From an uncultured Bacilli bacterium (GTDB lineage: Bacteria; Bacillota_I; Bacilli_A; RF39; UBA660): a DNA stretch of 20,139 bases. The notes under the pieces are model-generated. The model ran no database searches and was not told the origin of the DNA. It was given only the letters and a program-made list of their open reading frames with translations. The position numbers and the translations under genes were made by a program. The stretch lies in the NCBI GenBank assembly GCA_934133155.1, contig CAKPAT010000011.1, positions 1 through 20,139 on the forward strand, read 5' to 3'. Within the stretch, counting starts at the first letter, position 1, and every line of letters starts with the position of its first letter. Below, piece by piece: positions 1 through 8,077 of the stretch.

Positions 1-1
1 G

Positions 2-1099
2 AACGAAGAAGAAGCTCAAAATCTAATAGACGAATGTGAAGAAATATTTACCAAATTTAATATGGATAGTAAAGTAAATCCTACAAACATGGAAGAAGCA
101 CTTAAAATTAAAAGTAAAGTAGCCATGGTAGGATCAAAATTACTTTTAATGAAACAAAAACACCTAGGAAGTGACCGCCTACCAAAATACATTCAAAAAT
201 TCACCGAATACCTTAAAAATAAAGGTGTCACATTACTTGAAAACACCAAAGTACTAGACGTAAAAAATGAAACTGTAATATGTGAAAATGGGGAATTTAT
301 AGGTAAAAACGTCATAATCGCCCCGGGAAGAACTGGAGCAAAATGGGTACAAGAACTAGCCGATAAATACCAAATACCATATATGTCTAAATCAATTGAA
401 ATTGGCGTGCGCGTCGAAGTAAGAAAAGAAATACTTGAAAAAATATGCAGTGTAATATACGACCCAACAATATTTATCAAAACAAAAACATATGACGACG
501 AAATAAGAACGTTTTGTACTAACCCAGGTGGTTTCGTTGCCAAAGAAAATTACTACGGATACATATGCGTAAACGGTCACGCCTTGAAAGATATAAAATC
601 AAATAACAGTAACTTTGCCTTCATAAGTAAAGTAAATTTAACCGAACCCGTAACCAACACCAGAGAATATGGAGAAAGTATCGCCCGTATCGCAAACGTA
701 TTAGGTGACGGCAAACCAATCATTCAAACATTAAAAGATTTAAAACAAGGAAGAAGAAGTAACTGGAATAGAATAAATAAAGGTTATATTACTCCAACCT
801 TAAAAGACTGCGTAGCCGGAGATTTAGCCCTAGTTTTACCTCACAGAATAATCACCAACATAATTGAAGGACTAGATAAATTAAACGAAATAATACCAGG
901 AGTAAGTAATGGTGAAACATTACTATATGGACCGGAAATAAAATTTTTCAGTAATGAAATTGAAACTGATAACCACTTTAAAATAAAAGACCATAACATC
1001 TATTTTATTGGTGACGGTGGTGGAAAATCCGGAAACATAGTAACCGCTGCAGCCACAGGTTTAGTTTCTGCTAGAGATATATTAAATAAACCACTTTAG
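2..1099 (+). CDS. FAD-dependent dehydrogenase (COG2509 type), C-terminal part
   Basis: The reading frame is open to the left edge, so about 365 C-terminal residues are present and the N-terminal part, where the dinucleotide-binding GxGxxG would lie, is outside the window. The ATG at 62 is internal. The visible part resembles the uncharacterised NAD/FAD-utilising dehydrogenases of COG2509: an IIAPGRTGAKW segment (the conserved GR.G region after the FAD domain), a middle substrate domain, and the C-terminal FAD-contact motif GDGGGKSGNIVTAAATG followed by a short helix. Such flavoproteins are cytosolic and their physiological substrate is not established. There is no convincing terminator after the TAG stop, so read-through into the next gene is possible. 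Family assignment is fairly sure; the function is unknown. Confidence 0.8.
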   Translation, partial: NEEEAQNLIDECEEIFTKFNMDSKVNPTNMEEALKIKSKVAMVGSKLLLMKQKHLGSDRLPKYIQKFTEYLKNKGVTLLENTKVLDVKNETVICENGEFIGKNVIIAPGRTGAKWVQELADKYQIPYMSKSIEIGVRVEVRKEILEKICSVIYDPTIFIKTKTYDDEIRTFCTNPGGFVAKENYYGYICVNGHALKDIKSNNSNFAFISKVNLTEPVTNTREYGESIARIANVLGDGKPIIQTLKDLKQGRRSNWNRINKGYITPTLKDCVAGDLALVLPHRIITNIIEGLDKLNEIIPGVSNGETLLYGPEIKFFSNEIETDNHFKIKDHNIYFIGDGGGKSGNIVTAAATGLVSARDILNKPL

Positions 1100-1175
1100 A
1101 CGTCACAAAAAGTTTACGTTTTAAGATAAAATCCAATATAAAATTAAACAATTATGAGATTTTCCACCATAAATT

Positions 1176-1184
1176 TGATACAAT
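1176..1184 (+). promoter_or_regulatory. Extended -10 promoter for the LRR/transglutaminase pair
   Basis: TGATACAAT fits TGn-TATAAT with one mismatch. No good -35 stands 17 bases upstream, as is common for extended -10 promoters. Transcription would begin near 1191. That leaves the ATG at 1154 untranscribed and favours the GTG at 1211 as start. A second possible promoter is TTTACG (1113-1118) with TATAAA (1137-1142), 18 bases apart. Confidence 0.45.
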
Positions 1185-1210
1185 CTAAGTATGAAAGTAA
1201 GGTGCACAAA

Positions 1211-1912
1211 GTGGAAATAAAAATTGAAAACGAAAATCTAGCCAATTATGTAATGTTTAAATTGGATAAACTTGAAAATGGTTTCACCGAAGAAGAATTA
1301 GCTCAAATAACAGAGGTTGTTATTGACTATAATAGTGAACAAGAAAGCAGTTTTGTATTTTTAGAAGAATTAAAAAAATTAAAAAACTTAAGAAGCTTAA
1401 CCCTAAGAAATGGTTACATATATAATGACAATTATAATATTTTCTTATATCTAAATAACCTGTCAGAGCTTGTCTTTGATAACTGTGAATTTGAAAACGC
1501 TGATTTAATCACCATGTTAAGACTTAAATCATTATCATTAATCAACTGCAAAATCGCTAATTATAACTTTATAGATATTTTTAAAACATTAGAAAAATTA
1601 GCAATCGTAAACGGAACAGTTGAACTTGAAAGAATTAATATGCTTAGAGACCTAAATTACTTGCAACTATCTTATTCAAATATAACAGATAAAACAGATT
1701 TAAGAGTTTATTCCTTAAGAGAACTGCATATAGATAATACCAATATTGCTGATTTAAACTTCTTAAATAATCTGCCAAACTTAGGAAGAATAGGCATAGA
1801 CGAAGAGCAATACTCAAATAATAAAGATTTATTTGATAGCTTAATGAAAAAAGATATCTTAGTTTTAAATGAAAATATGGTTGGATTTGGTGGTGCAAAA
1901 AATGAAATATGA
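1211..1912 (+). CDS. Leucine-rich-repeat protein, cytosolic, unknown function
   Basis: The product is a 233-residue protein made mostly of irregular leucine-rich repeats: LRSLTLRNG, LSELVFDNC, LKSLSLINC, LEKLAIVNG, LNYLQLSYSNI, LRELHIDNTNI. The spacing is about 20-24 residues, giving an internalin-like solenoid with a protein-binding surface. There is no signal peptide, membrane segment or LPXTG motif, so it should stay in the cytosol. The frame is open from an ATG at 1154, but that codon has no ribosome binding site. I chose GTG 1211 because TAAGGTG lies six bases upstream and a promoter sits between the two. The last 11 bases overlap the next gene, so the two are translationally coupled and probably work together. 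A partner-recognition role is inference; no characterised homologue is recognised. Confidence 0.7.
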   Translation: MEIKIENENLANYVMFKLDKLENGFTEEELAQITEVVIDYNSEQESSFVFLEELKKLKNLRSLTLRNGYIYNDNYNIFLYLNNLSELVFDNCEFENADLITMLRLKSLSLINCKIANYNFIDIFKTLEKLAIVNGTVELERINMLRDLNYLQLSYSNITDKTDLRVYSLRELHIDNTNIADLNFLNNLPNLGRIGIDEEQYSNNKDLFDSLMKKDILVLNENMVGFGGAKNEI

Positions 1913-4070
1913 TTACGACTTTAAAATAGAATTCGCACTAAACGAGCCTTTTGATATTGAGCGTGTTAATAATGCATGCCGTCAGCACCCTAACTCAAAA
2001 ATATTAGTTGAAGTTCAAAATACTAAAGGAATAACCTCACAAATGATAAGACAATTAGGTCCAAACATTGCAATAAGAATTGCTGGTGGATATGACCAAG
2101 AAAGAATAAGCAGATATGGAAAAGATTTAAACTGGGACGGAGCTGGAGAATATTATAACGATGCAGTAATTTATACAAGAAACGAAACAATAAAAATATT
2201 GGAAGAAATGGAAAAAATAGAGGCAGGCATGAGCTATTATTGGTCAGATATTCAAAAACTACTTTATGCATATGATAGATTAAAGGCTGGAATAATGTAT
2301 GACCCCGAATATGAACATAAATCCTCAAATGAAATTAGAAGTTTAAGAGGATTAATCTCGAAAAAAACTGTATGTGCTGGATATGCTATGATTTTAAAAG
2401 AATTCATGGATAGAAGTAATATAAGTTGTGAATATGTAGAAGGATATACAGGAAAAGATAAAAATGGTAGATTAATTGGTGGTCACGCATGGAATATTGT
2501 TAACATTGAGGGCAAAAAATATCCTATCGATTTAACATGGGATAACACAACATTCAGAAAAGGTAATTCTAAAAGTTTTGATTGGCTGGGAAAAGATGTT
2601 TCAGAATTTAGCAGGCTCCATATACCATCACAAGGTGAAAAAACACAAAATTATGAACAAACACTATCACAAATTGACCCTCAAATTATAAAAGCCATAA
2701 GCTCACAAATAGGTGTAGAAAGAGCTAGAGATTATAAAGCAACAACTTTCACTGGTTTAAGAGATGACGGGACAAAATTTATAATTGCGCAAATCGGCGA
2801 CGGAGTAATTGATAATACAAGATATTATAGATATTATTATGTTGATGTTGCCAAAGATGGAACAAGGGATTTACCATTAATCTTATATAGTAAAACTAAT
2901 CTTGTTCGTTCACTTGATTGTAAAAAATTTAATAGACCACTTCCACCGCATTATTTAGAAGCGTTTAAAAATGTTTTATTTTCAAGAGAAAATATTGCTA
3001 ATTCACTTGCTAATAATACATTTTATATTGGTGAATTAAAAAAAGAAGGAACAGGTAATCAGTTTGAAATGGTGACATCGCCTCAAGAAATATCTAAACC
3101 AGAAAAAGAAAGAAATCTATTTACTTATCCAACAAGAAGATATACAAGAAGTGACGGCAGTGTATTTATTGCACAAAAAATGTGGAAAACTCCGCATAAT
3201 ATAAAAGGATTTGATGTCGATGCGTATGATATATTTGAAATGGTAGAAGAAGAAGGTAAAGATGTAGTAAAAAGAAATAAAGTATTTACTGAAAGGGACT
3301 TCTTTAAAGATAATAGAAAAACTATAGTAGATAAATACTTAAGCAGAGAAAGACTAGACAGAAAAGTTAAAGAAAATGGTGGATATATTGGATATTGTAA
3401 TGCTAATGGGTGGCATGCTTCAAACCCTGAGTTAATGAGTTACTATAATACACAAAGAAGAATTGATATTGGCGCATTAACTCCGAAAAAAGAAGAGCCA
3501 GCTATTAAGATACCAACATTTGAAGAGCTAAAAGATTTAGCGTCAAAATATGAGTTATTTATTGACGAAGATAAAATTAGTGCCATGGACGCATCTAGCG
3601 TTAAAATTAGAGATATTAAAACAGGACAACTTGTAACTGATAAAACAACTTTAGATAGAGCAAGATTTGCCAACATTTGGCTTAATTCAGCTGGTGTAAG
3701 ATATAATAATAATGAAACAAGACCAGGAGAAGAGTACGCGTTTAGTGAACAGTCTAAAGAGTTATATGATGTTATTTGTAAAGAGCTTTTAGCTTCATGT
3801 AAAAGTGGTGGTGTCATTGATACAGCAAAATTATACGAAAATATTGACCAAAAATGTAGTTATAAATATAACCACGAAATACTTGTTAATCTATTTAGAA
3901 CACCATATCAAACTGAAAAGATTAACGAATTATTTCTGCAATCTCTAGGTATTAATAAATCAAATGGAATTCCAGAGCCTTTATATAATTTTGGTTATGC
4001 TAATGAATTAATAGGAAATGAACCACCGTATGCAAATTTATTTAATTCAGAACATGAAAGAAGAAGATGA
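1902..4070 (+). CDS. Transglutaminase-like protein with duplicated C-terminal module
   Basis: The product is 722 residues from ATG 1902, chosen because GGTGGTG lies about eight bases upstream; an in-frame ATG at 1869 adds 11 residues. Residues near 145-225 form a transglutaminase/papain-like core with a readable triad: Cys158 in KKTVCAGYAMILKEF, His195 in GGHAWNIV and Asp210 in YPIDLTWD. This arrangement matches the Transglut_core/Kyphoscoliosis-type family, whose members act as proteases or crosslinkers or are purely structural. It is followed by two similar modules of about 90-100 residues (about 279-377 and 409-498) and a C-terminal domain of about 190 residues that I do not recognise. There is no signal peptide or membrane segment, so the site is cytosolic. 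The gene overlaps the LRR gene by 11 bases and ends inside a terminator. Substrate unknown; peptidase versus crosslinker cannot be decided from sequence. Confidence 0.75.
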   Translation: MKYDYDFKIEFALNEPFDIERVNNACRQHPNSKILVEVQNTKGITSQMIRQLGPNIAIRIAGGYDQERISRYGKDLNWDGAGEYYNDAVIYTRNETIKILEEMEKIEAGMSYYWSDIQKLLYAYDRLKAGIMYDPEYEHKSSNEIRSLRGLISKKTVCAGYAMILKEFMDRSNISCEYVEGYTGKDKNGRLIGGHAWNIVNIEGKKYPIDLTWDNTTFRKGNSKSFDWLGKDVSEFSRLHIPSQGEKTQNYEQTLSQIDPQIIKAISSQIGVERARDYKATTFTGLRDDGTKFIIAQIGDGVIDNTRYYRYYYVDVAKDGTRDLPLILYSKTNLVRSLDCKKFNRPLPPHYLEAFKNVLFSRENIANSLANNTFYIGELKKEGTGNQFEMVTSPQEISKPEKERNLFTYPTRRYTRSDGSVFIAQKMWKTPHNIKGFDVDAYDIFEMVEEEGKDVVKRNKVFTERDFFKDNRKTIVDKYLSRERLDRKVKENGGYIGYCNANGWHASNPELMSYYNTQRRIDIGALTPKKEEPAIKIPTFEELKDLASKYELFIDEDKISAMDASSVKIRDIKTGQLVTDKTTLDRARFANIWLNSAGVRYNNNETRPGEEYAFSEQSKELYDVICKELLASCKSGGVIDTAKLYENIDQKCSYKYNHEILVNLFRTPYQTEKINELFLQSLGINKSNGIPEPLYNFGYANELIGNEPPYANLFNSEHERRR

Positions 4071-4088
4071 CCTATAAGTCGTCTTTTT
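4064..4088 (+). terminator. Intrinsic terminator overlapping a stop codon
   Basis: The stem AAGATGAC (4064-4071) pairs with GTCGTCTT (4078-4085) with one G-U pair and a six-base loop, and runs into TTTTT. The TGA stop of the transglutaminase-like gene (4068-4070) is part of the 5' arm. Confidence 0.8.
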
Positions 4089-4114
4089 GTATGAAATTCA
4101 CCAAATCAAAAATA

Positions 4115-4143
4115 TTTACAATTTAAGACAAAAGTGATATAAT
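4115..4143 (+). promoter_or_regulatory. Promoter of typA
   Basis: TTTACA (4115-4120), a 17-base spacer and a perfect TATAAT (4138-4143). The predicted start is near 4150, giving a leader of about 25 bases that contains AGAGAGG ahead of the ATG at 4175. Confidence 0.85.
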
Positions 4144-4174
4144 TAACCCTAGTTCAAAAAGAGAGGGATTTATT

Positions 4175-5983
4175 ATGAAACAAAGAAATATCGCTATAAT
4201 AGCACACGTTGACCATGGTAAAACAACTTTGGTTGATCAATTATTAAAACAATCCGGTACGTTTAGAGAAAATGAAGAAGTACAAATAAGAGCAATGGAT
4301 TCTAATGATATTGAAAGAGAAAGAGGTATCACAATTCTTGCTAAAACAACTGCAATCAATTATAAAGATTATCGTATAAATATTTTAGATACTCCAGGAC
4401 ACGCTGATTTTGGCGGCGAAGTTGAAAGAATTATGAATATGGTTGATGGTGTTTTGCTTGTTGTTGACGCTTATGAGGGAACTATGCCTCAAACAAGATT
4501 TGTCTTAAAGAAAGCTTTAGCTGCTGGTGTTGTACCAATAGTTGTTGTAAATAAAATTGATAAGCCATCTGCAAGACCAAACGTTGTTGTAGATGAAGTA
4601 ATGGATTTATTTATTGAATTAGGCGCAAGCCTTGAACAACTTGACTTCCCTGTAATTTACGCCTCAGCCTTAAATGGTACATCAAGCTATGAAGCTGATC
4701 CTGCAAAACAAGAAAAGACTATGTCACCTATTTTAGATACTGTAATTGAACATATTCCAGAACCAAATGTTAATGAAAACGGTCCATTCCAATTTCAACC
4801 TGCTTTATTAGATTATAATGATTTTGTTGGAAGAATTGGTATTGGCCTTGTTAAAAGAGGAAGTATAAAAGTAAATAGTATGGTATCTTGTATGCGTTTA
4901 GACGGAAGTATCAAACAGTTTAGAATTCAAAAGATATTTGGATATTTAGGATTAAATAAAATTGAAGTAAATGAAGCTCATGCTGGTGATATAGTAGCAA
5001 TAGCTGGACTTCCTGATATTTCAGTTGGAGAAACATTATGTGAAGTAGGAAAAGAAGAGGCTTTGCCAAAATTAAGAATAGATGAGCCAACATTACAAAT
5101 GACTTTTGGCGTTAACACAAGTCCATTTAATGGCCGTGAGGGTAAATTCTTAACTGCTAGAAAGATTGAAGAAAGGTTAATGAAAGAAACTGAGAAAGAT
5201 GTTTCATTAAAAGTTAGCCAAATAGATTCTGAATCTTGGATGGTATCTGGAAGAGGAGAGCTTCATTTATCAATTTTAATTGAAAATATGCGCCGTGAAG
5301 GATATGAAATGCAAGTATCAAAACCACAAATAATTGTTAAAGAAATTGATGGAAAAAAATGTGAACCATATGAAGATGTTGAAATTGAAGTGCCTGATAC
5401 ATATGCTGGAGCTGTTATAGAAGCTTTAGGAAATAGAGGTGGCATGATGGAAAGCATGCAACCATTTGATGGTCAAACAAAATTACTTTATACTGTACCA
5501 TCAAGAGGACTAATTGGTTTTACTACAGAATTTATGACTTTAACTAAAGGATATGGTGTATTAAGTCATACATTTAAGTCATATGAACCAATGACAACTG
5601 GTAATATTGGTGAAAGAAAAGCTGGAGTATTAGTTGCTATTGAAGCTGGAAAATCAACCGCATACGCTTTAGGCGCACTAGAAGATAGAGGAGAAATGTT
5701 TATCGGACCTGCTGTTGATGTTTATGAGGGAATGATTGTTGGTGAACATTCACATGAAAACGATTTAGCAGTTAATGTAGTTAAAGGTAAACAATTAACC
5801 AATACAAGAAGTGCCAACAAAGACCACACCGTAGTTTTAAAAAGACCAAGAGAAATGAGCCTAGAAGTATGCTTAGACTATATAAATGAAGACGAATTAG
5901 TTGAAGTAACTCCATTATCTTATAGATTAAGAAAGAAAATACTTGATACAAACGAGAGAAAAAAATACAATTACAAAAAATAG
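4175..5983 (+). CDS. typA: Translational GTPase TypA/BipA
   Basis: The product is 602 residues, the usual length for the family. It is a ribosome-binding GTPase related to EF-G that supports 50S assembly and translation under cold or stress. All G motifs are intact: G1 AHVDHGKTT (10-18), the switch-I sequence RERGITI (48-54) that typifies this group, G3 DTPGH (72-76), G4 NKID (126-129) and a SALNG-type G5. The C-terminal region carries the BipA-specific stretch including [11 protein letters not shown] and the charged loop near [21 protein letters not shown] lies eight bases before the ATG, behind a strong sigma-A promoter. It appears to be a single-gene unit, though no clear terminator follows the TAG stop. 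Housekeeping gene; identification is secure. Confidence 0.97.
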   Translation: MKQRNIAIIAHVDHGKTTLVDQLLKQSGTFRENEEVQIRAMDSNDIERERGITILAKTTAINYKDYRINILDTPGHADFGGEVERIMNMVDGVLLVVDAYEGTMPQTRFVLKKALAAGVVPIVVVNKIDKPSARPNVVVDEVMDLFIELGASLEQLDFPVIYASALNGTSSYEADPAKQEKTMSPILDTVIEHIPEPNVNENGPFQFQPALLDYNDFVGRIGIGLVKRGSIKVNSMVSCMRLDGSIKQFRIQKIFGYLGLNKIEVNEAHAGDIVAIAGLPDISVGETLCEVGKEEALPKLRIDEPTLQMTFGVNTSPFNGREGKFLTARKIEERLMKETEKDVSLKVSQIDSESWMVSGRGELHLSILIENMRREGYEMQVSKPQIIVKEIDGKKCEPYEDVEIEVPDTYAGAVIEALGNRGGMMESMQPFDGQTKLLYTVPSRGLIGFTTEFMTLTKGYGVLSHTFKSYEPMTTGNIGERKAGVLVAIEAGKSTAYALGALEDRGEMFIGPAVDVYEGMIVGEHSHENDLAVNVVKGKQLTNTRSANKDHTVVLKRPREMSLEVCLDYINEDELVEVTPLSYRLRKKILDTNERKKYNYKK

Positions 5984-5985
5984 CA

Positions 5986-6014
5986 TTGTACAATTATAAA
6001 AATAGTGGTATATT
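5986..6014 (+). promoter_or_regulatory. Promoter of the zinc-ribbon gene
   Basis: TTGTAC (5986-5991), a 17-base spacer and TATATT (6009-6014) preceded by TGG, an extended -10. The predicted start near 6020 places the inverted repeat at 6034-6093 inside the leader. Confidence 0.7.
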
Positions 6015-6033
6015 TATTACATGATTTAAAAAT

Positions 6034-6093
6034 TAGTTACTCCTTTTATAAGATGTAAATAGTTCAAAAATCAAATCTTAAAGGAGGAAACTA
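6034..6093 (+). promoter_or_regulatory. Leader hairpin that can sequester the ribosome binding site
   Basis: CTCCTTT (6040-6046) is the exact complement of AAAGGAG (6080-6086), the Shine-Dalgarno core of the next gene. Pairing extends inwards (AAGAT 6050-6054 with ATCTT 6075-6079) and outwards past a small internal loop (TAGTT 6034-6038 with AACTA 6089-6093), reaching the first base of the start codon. The fold would block ribosome access, so it may act as a thermosensor, a protein-binding site or another translational switch. Function is inferred from base pairing only. Confidence 0.55.
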
Positions 6094-6248
6094 TGGAAAA
6101 GCAAGATAAGAAAATAACATGCAAAGACTGTGGACAGGAATTTATTTTCACTGTAAGAGAGCAAGAGTTCTATGAAGAAAAAGATTTCCATGAACCAGTA
6201 AGATGTAAAGCATGTCGTGATAAGAAAAAAGCTCAAAAAGAAAATTGA
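6093..6248 (+). CDS. Small zinc-ribbon protein
   Basis: The product is a 51-residue protein that starts at an ATG behind a near-perfect AAAGGAGG six bases upstream. Four cysteines, C10-X2-C13 and C38-X2-C41, form one zinc ribbon, and the C-terminal tail is rich in Lys. It resembles the Pfam probable zinc-ribbon family (zf-trcl-like), small cytosolic proteins of unknown role that are common in Firmicutes. A nucleic-acid-binding role is plausible from the basic tail but not shown. It has its own promoter and terminator, and its stop codon lies inside the terminator's 3' arm, so the transcript is only about 240 bases. The leader can form a hairpin over the ribosome binding site. Confidence 0.88.
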   Translation: MEKQDKKITCKDCGQEFIFTVREQEFYEEKDFHEPVRCKACRDKKKAQKEN

Positions 6249-6257
6249 GCTTTTTTT
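6225..6257 (+). terminator. Intrinsic terminator of the zinc-ribbon gene
   Basis: GCTCAA (6231-6236) pairs with TTGAGC (6245-6250), extended by the flanking A run (6225-6230) and T run (6251-6257). The loop is eight bases. The TGA stop (6246-6248) is in the 3' arm. Confidence 0.88.
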
Positions 6258-6344
6258 CTATTTAAAGAGACTTTTACATAATATTTACTATGAGATAACA
6301 ATCTATTAATTCACAATAATATTACTTATAAAGGAGAAAAACAA

Positions 6345-6608
6345 ATGCTTCCAAATCTTTCACCAAAAATCTATACCTTAAGTGCTGTTGCTATAGGCTA
6401 TTTATTAATTGATGATACTAACTCTGTCCAGCAAAATGCCTTAGGTAACTGGTTAATGTTAGTTGCTCAAATGTTGTGTACAAATGCATATTTTGTTCAG
6501 CTTAAAAATCAAAATGAAATACCTACTGATAAAGATACTGTAGAGATGTTAGAAAAAATGATAAAAGCCTTGCAAAAAGAATTAGATGAGGTAAAAAAAT
6601 CAATTTAA
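6345..6608 (+). CDS. Small hydrophobic/coiled-coil protein, unknown function
   Basis: The product is 87 residues, with AAGGAG nine bases before the ATG. I do not recognise it as a named family. Residues 8-22 (KIYTLSAVAIGYLLI) and about 33-52 are hydrophobic enough for short membrane or buried helices. Residues 62-86 are a charged heptad-like segment (MLEKMIKALQKELDEVKK) predicted to form a coiled coil, so it may be a small membrane-associated oligomer. A weak promoter may lie at TTTACA 6273-6278 with TAACAA 6296-6301. Its last nine bases overlap the 3' end of the convergent helicase gene and no terminator separates them. The clean ribosome binding site supports a real gene. Confidence 0.75.
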   Translation: MLPNLSPKIYTLSAVAIGYLLIDDTNSVQQNALGNWLMLVAQMLCTNAYFVQLKNQNEIPTDKDTVEMLEKMIKALQKELDEVKKSI

Positions 6609-8003
6609 CTTTTCCACCATAAAAGAAAAATCTTTTAAAATTTCATTTAAAAAAGGTGTATAAGATCCTCTTTTAACTAAAATATAATTAGAATTTTTAG
6701 TCCTTGTTAAAGCGACATAAAAAAGTCTTCTTTCTTCAGAAAAAGGAAACTCCTCTTTTTGATATACGTACTTTAAATATTTATTAAATTTTTGTGTGCT
6801 AGGAAAATTTTCTGGATTAATAATAATCACATTATCTGCCTCTAGCCCTTTAGATTTATGTGCAGTTAAAAATTTCATATTTTTCTTAAAAAAAGGGATA
6901 GTCTCTTTATCCTTATTATTCCTACCAATTACGAAAACATCACCTAAAACCTCATTACAAACCTTATCCCATATCTCATGAATATCGTCATAATAGTACA
7001 CCTTAATTGGTTTACTATTTTTTTTAAATGATGTAATTTTTTTTCTTAATTGATAAGGATTTTTCATAATAAAAAAACTTGCAATTTTAATAAGTTCTTT
7101 AGAATTTCTATAAGTATTTTTAAGCTTAATAGTTTTACTTTTTTTAAAAAAATATTTAAAATCAGTAAAAATTTTCACATCACTACCAGTAAATTTATAT
7201 ATTGATTGCCAGTCATCTCCTACGGCAAAAATCGGACATCCGTATTTTTCTTGAATCTTTTTAATTAAACACATCTTATTAAAAGATAAATCTTGATATT
7301 CATCCACAATAATATGCTCATAATGCGGAATATCTAAGTTATCAAAGTTATTTAAAACATTGTTAATCAAATCATGATAGTCCATAGAAAAACTTTTATA
7401 TAAATCTTTTTGATAGCCTATATATACTTTTTTAGCTAAATTTAAAAAAATCTTATCTTGCCATTTGTCAAAAAGCATATTCTTTTTATTATTTTCCTTA
7501 AAAAAATCATTAAACTTATCTAAATTATAATTGTTTGCCTTAAATAAATTAATAAAACTAAATAAAACTTTTTTTAAATCATCGCCATATTTAGAATTTA
7601 AAATAATATTATTTTGCAAATCATTAAAATCATCCTTACCATATTCAAAAAAATTTAATCTAAAAAGTTTATGTAAATTCTTTTCCTTAAGTAAATACCT
7701 ATCTATCACTTCATTTAAAAAAGAATTATCTACAATATTAAAATTACCATTTAAAATTTTGAAACAAAGGCCATGAAATGTATAAACTTTAATATTTTCT
7801 GAAGCAAGTTTTTTCTCTAAACTTAAAGCCGCATTTTTTGTGAAAGTTAAACAAAGAATCCTTTTATTGTTTATGCATTTAATTTTTCCTACGATAGTTA
7901 AAGTCTTACCACTACCAGCCCCAGCAACAACTAAAGTATTTAATGCCTTACACTTAATCGCTTTCATTTGATATTTATCAAGCTTAAAACCTTGAACTTC
8001 CAT
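6600..8003 (-). CDS. Compact UvrD/Rep-family (SF1) helicase
   Basis: The product is 467 residues from the ATG at 8003, which has AAGGAGGTG five bases upstream; the open frame extends 17 codons further without support. It is a superfamily 1A 3'-5' DNA helicase by motif order: Q motif around LDKYQMKAI, Walker A AGAGSGKT (27-34), motif II VDEYQDLS, motif III FAVGDDWQSIYKF, motif IV LKNTYRN, motif V LTAHKSKGLEADNVI and motif VI ERRLFYVALTRTK. At under 470 residues it is far shorter than UvrD or PcrA (about 720), with reduced 1B/2B inserts and no C-terminal extension. It is very rich in Lys, Asn, Phe and Ile and even more AT-rich than its neighbours, possibly a sign of transfer. A specialised repair or defence-linked role is possible, but the context does not decide. 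Confidence 0.88.
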   Translation of the reverse strand: MEVQGFKLDKYQMKAIKCKALNTLVVAGAGSGKTLTIVGKIKCINNKRILCLTFTKNAALSLEKKLASENIKVYTFHGLCFKILNGNFNIVDNSFLNEVIDRYLLKEKNLHKLFRLNFFEYGKDDFNDLQNNIILNSKYGDDLKKVLFSFINLFKANNYNLDKFNDFFKENNKKNMLFDKWQDKIFLNLAKKVYIGYQKDLYKSFSMDYHDLINNVLNNFDNLDIPHYEHIIVDEYQDLSFNKMCLIKKIQEKYGCPIFAVGDDWQSIYKFTGSDVKIFTDFKYFFKKSKTIKLKNTYRNSKELIKIASFFIMKNPYQLRKKITSFKKNSKPIKVYYYDDIHEIWDKVCNEVLGDVFVIGRNNKDKETIPFFKKNMKFLTAHKSKGLEADNVIIINPENFPSTQKFNKYLKYVYQKEEFPFSEERRLFYVALTRTKNSNYILVKRGSYTPFLNEILKDFSFMVEKLN

Positions 8004-8052
8004 ATGCACCTCCTTATTACAAATATACATCATTAAAGTAAAATTTCCTGCC

Positions 8053-8077
8053 AAAAAAAGATAGTCTTAAACTATCT
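8053..8077 (-). terminator. Intrinsic terminator of the asnB-mur operon
   Basis: Read on the minus strand, AGATAGT pairs with ACTATCT around a five-base loop and is followed by a run of seven T. The TAG stop of the Mur-ligase gene (8072-8074) lies inside the 5' arm. Confidence 0.88.

Noticed and set aside
1100..1125. Possible terminator after the FAD dehydrogenase
   Set aside because: The GACGTC palindrome and ACGT pairs do not form a stable hairpin followed by a T run.
1154..1210. ATG at 1154 as start of the LRR gene
   Set aside because: There is no ribosome binding site and an extended -10 promoter lies inside this stretch. GTG 1211 has a well-placed TAAGGTG. Not fully excluded.
6615..6640. 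AAAAGA-AAAA-TCTTTT hairpin as a bidirectional terminator for the convergent pair
   Set aside because: Nearly all A-T pairs and inside the helicase coding sequence; such a repeat is expected by chance in this composition.
6796..6981. Plus-strand frame opposite the helicase gene
   Set aside because: Shadow of the helicase; no ribosome binding site and no recognisable protein features.
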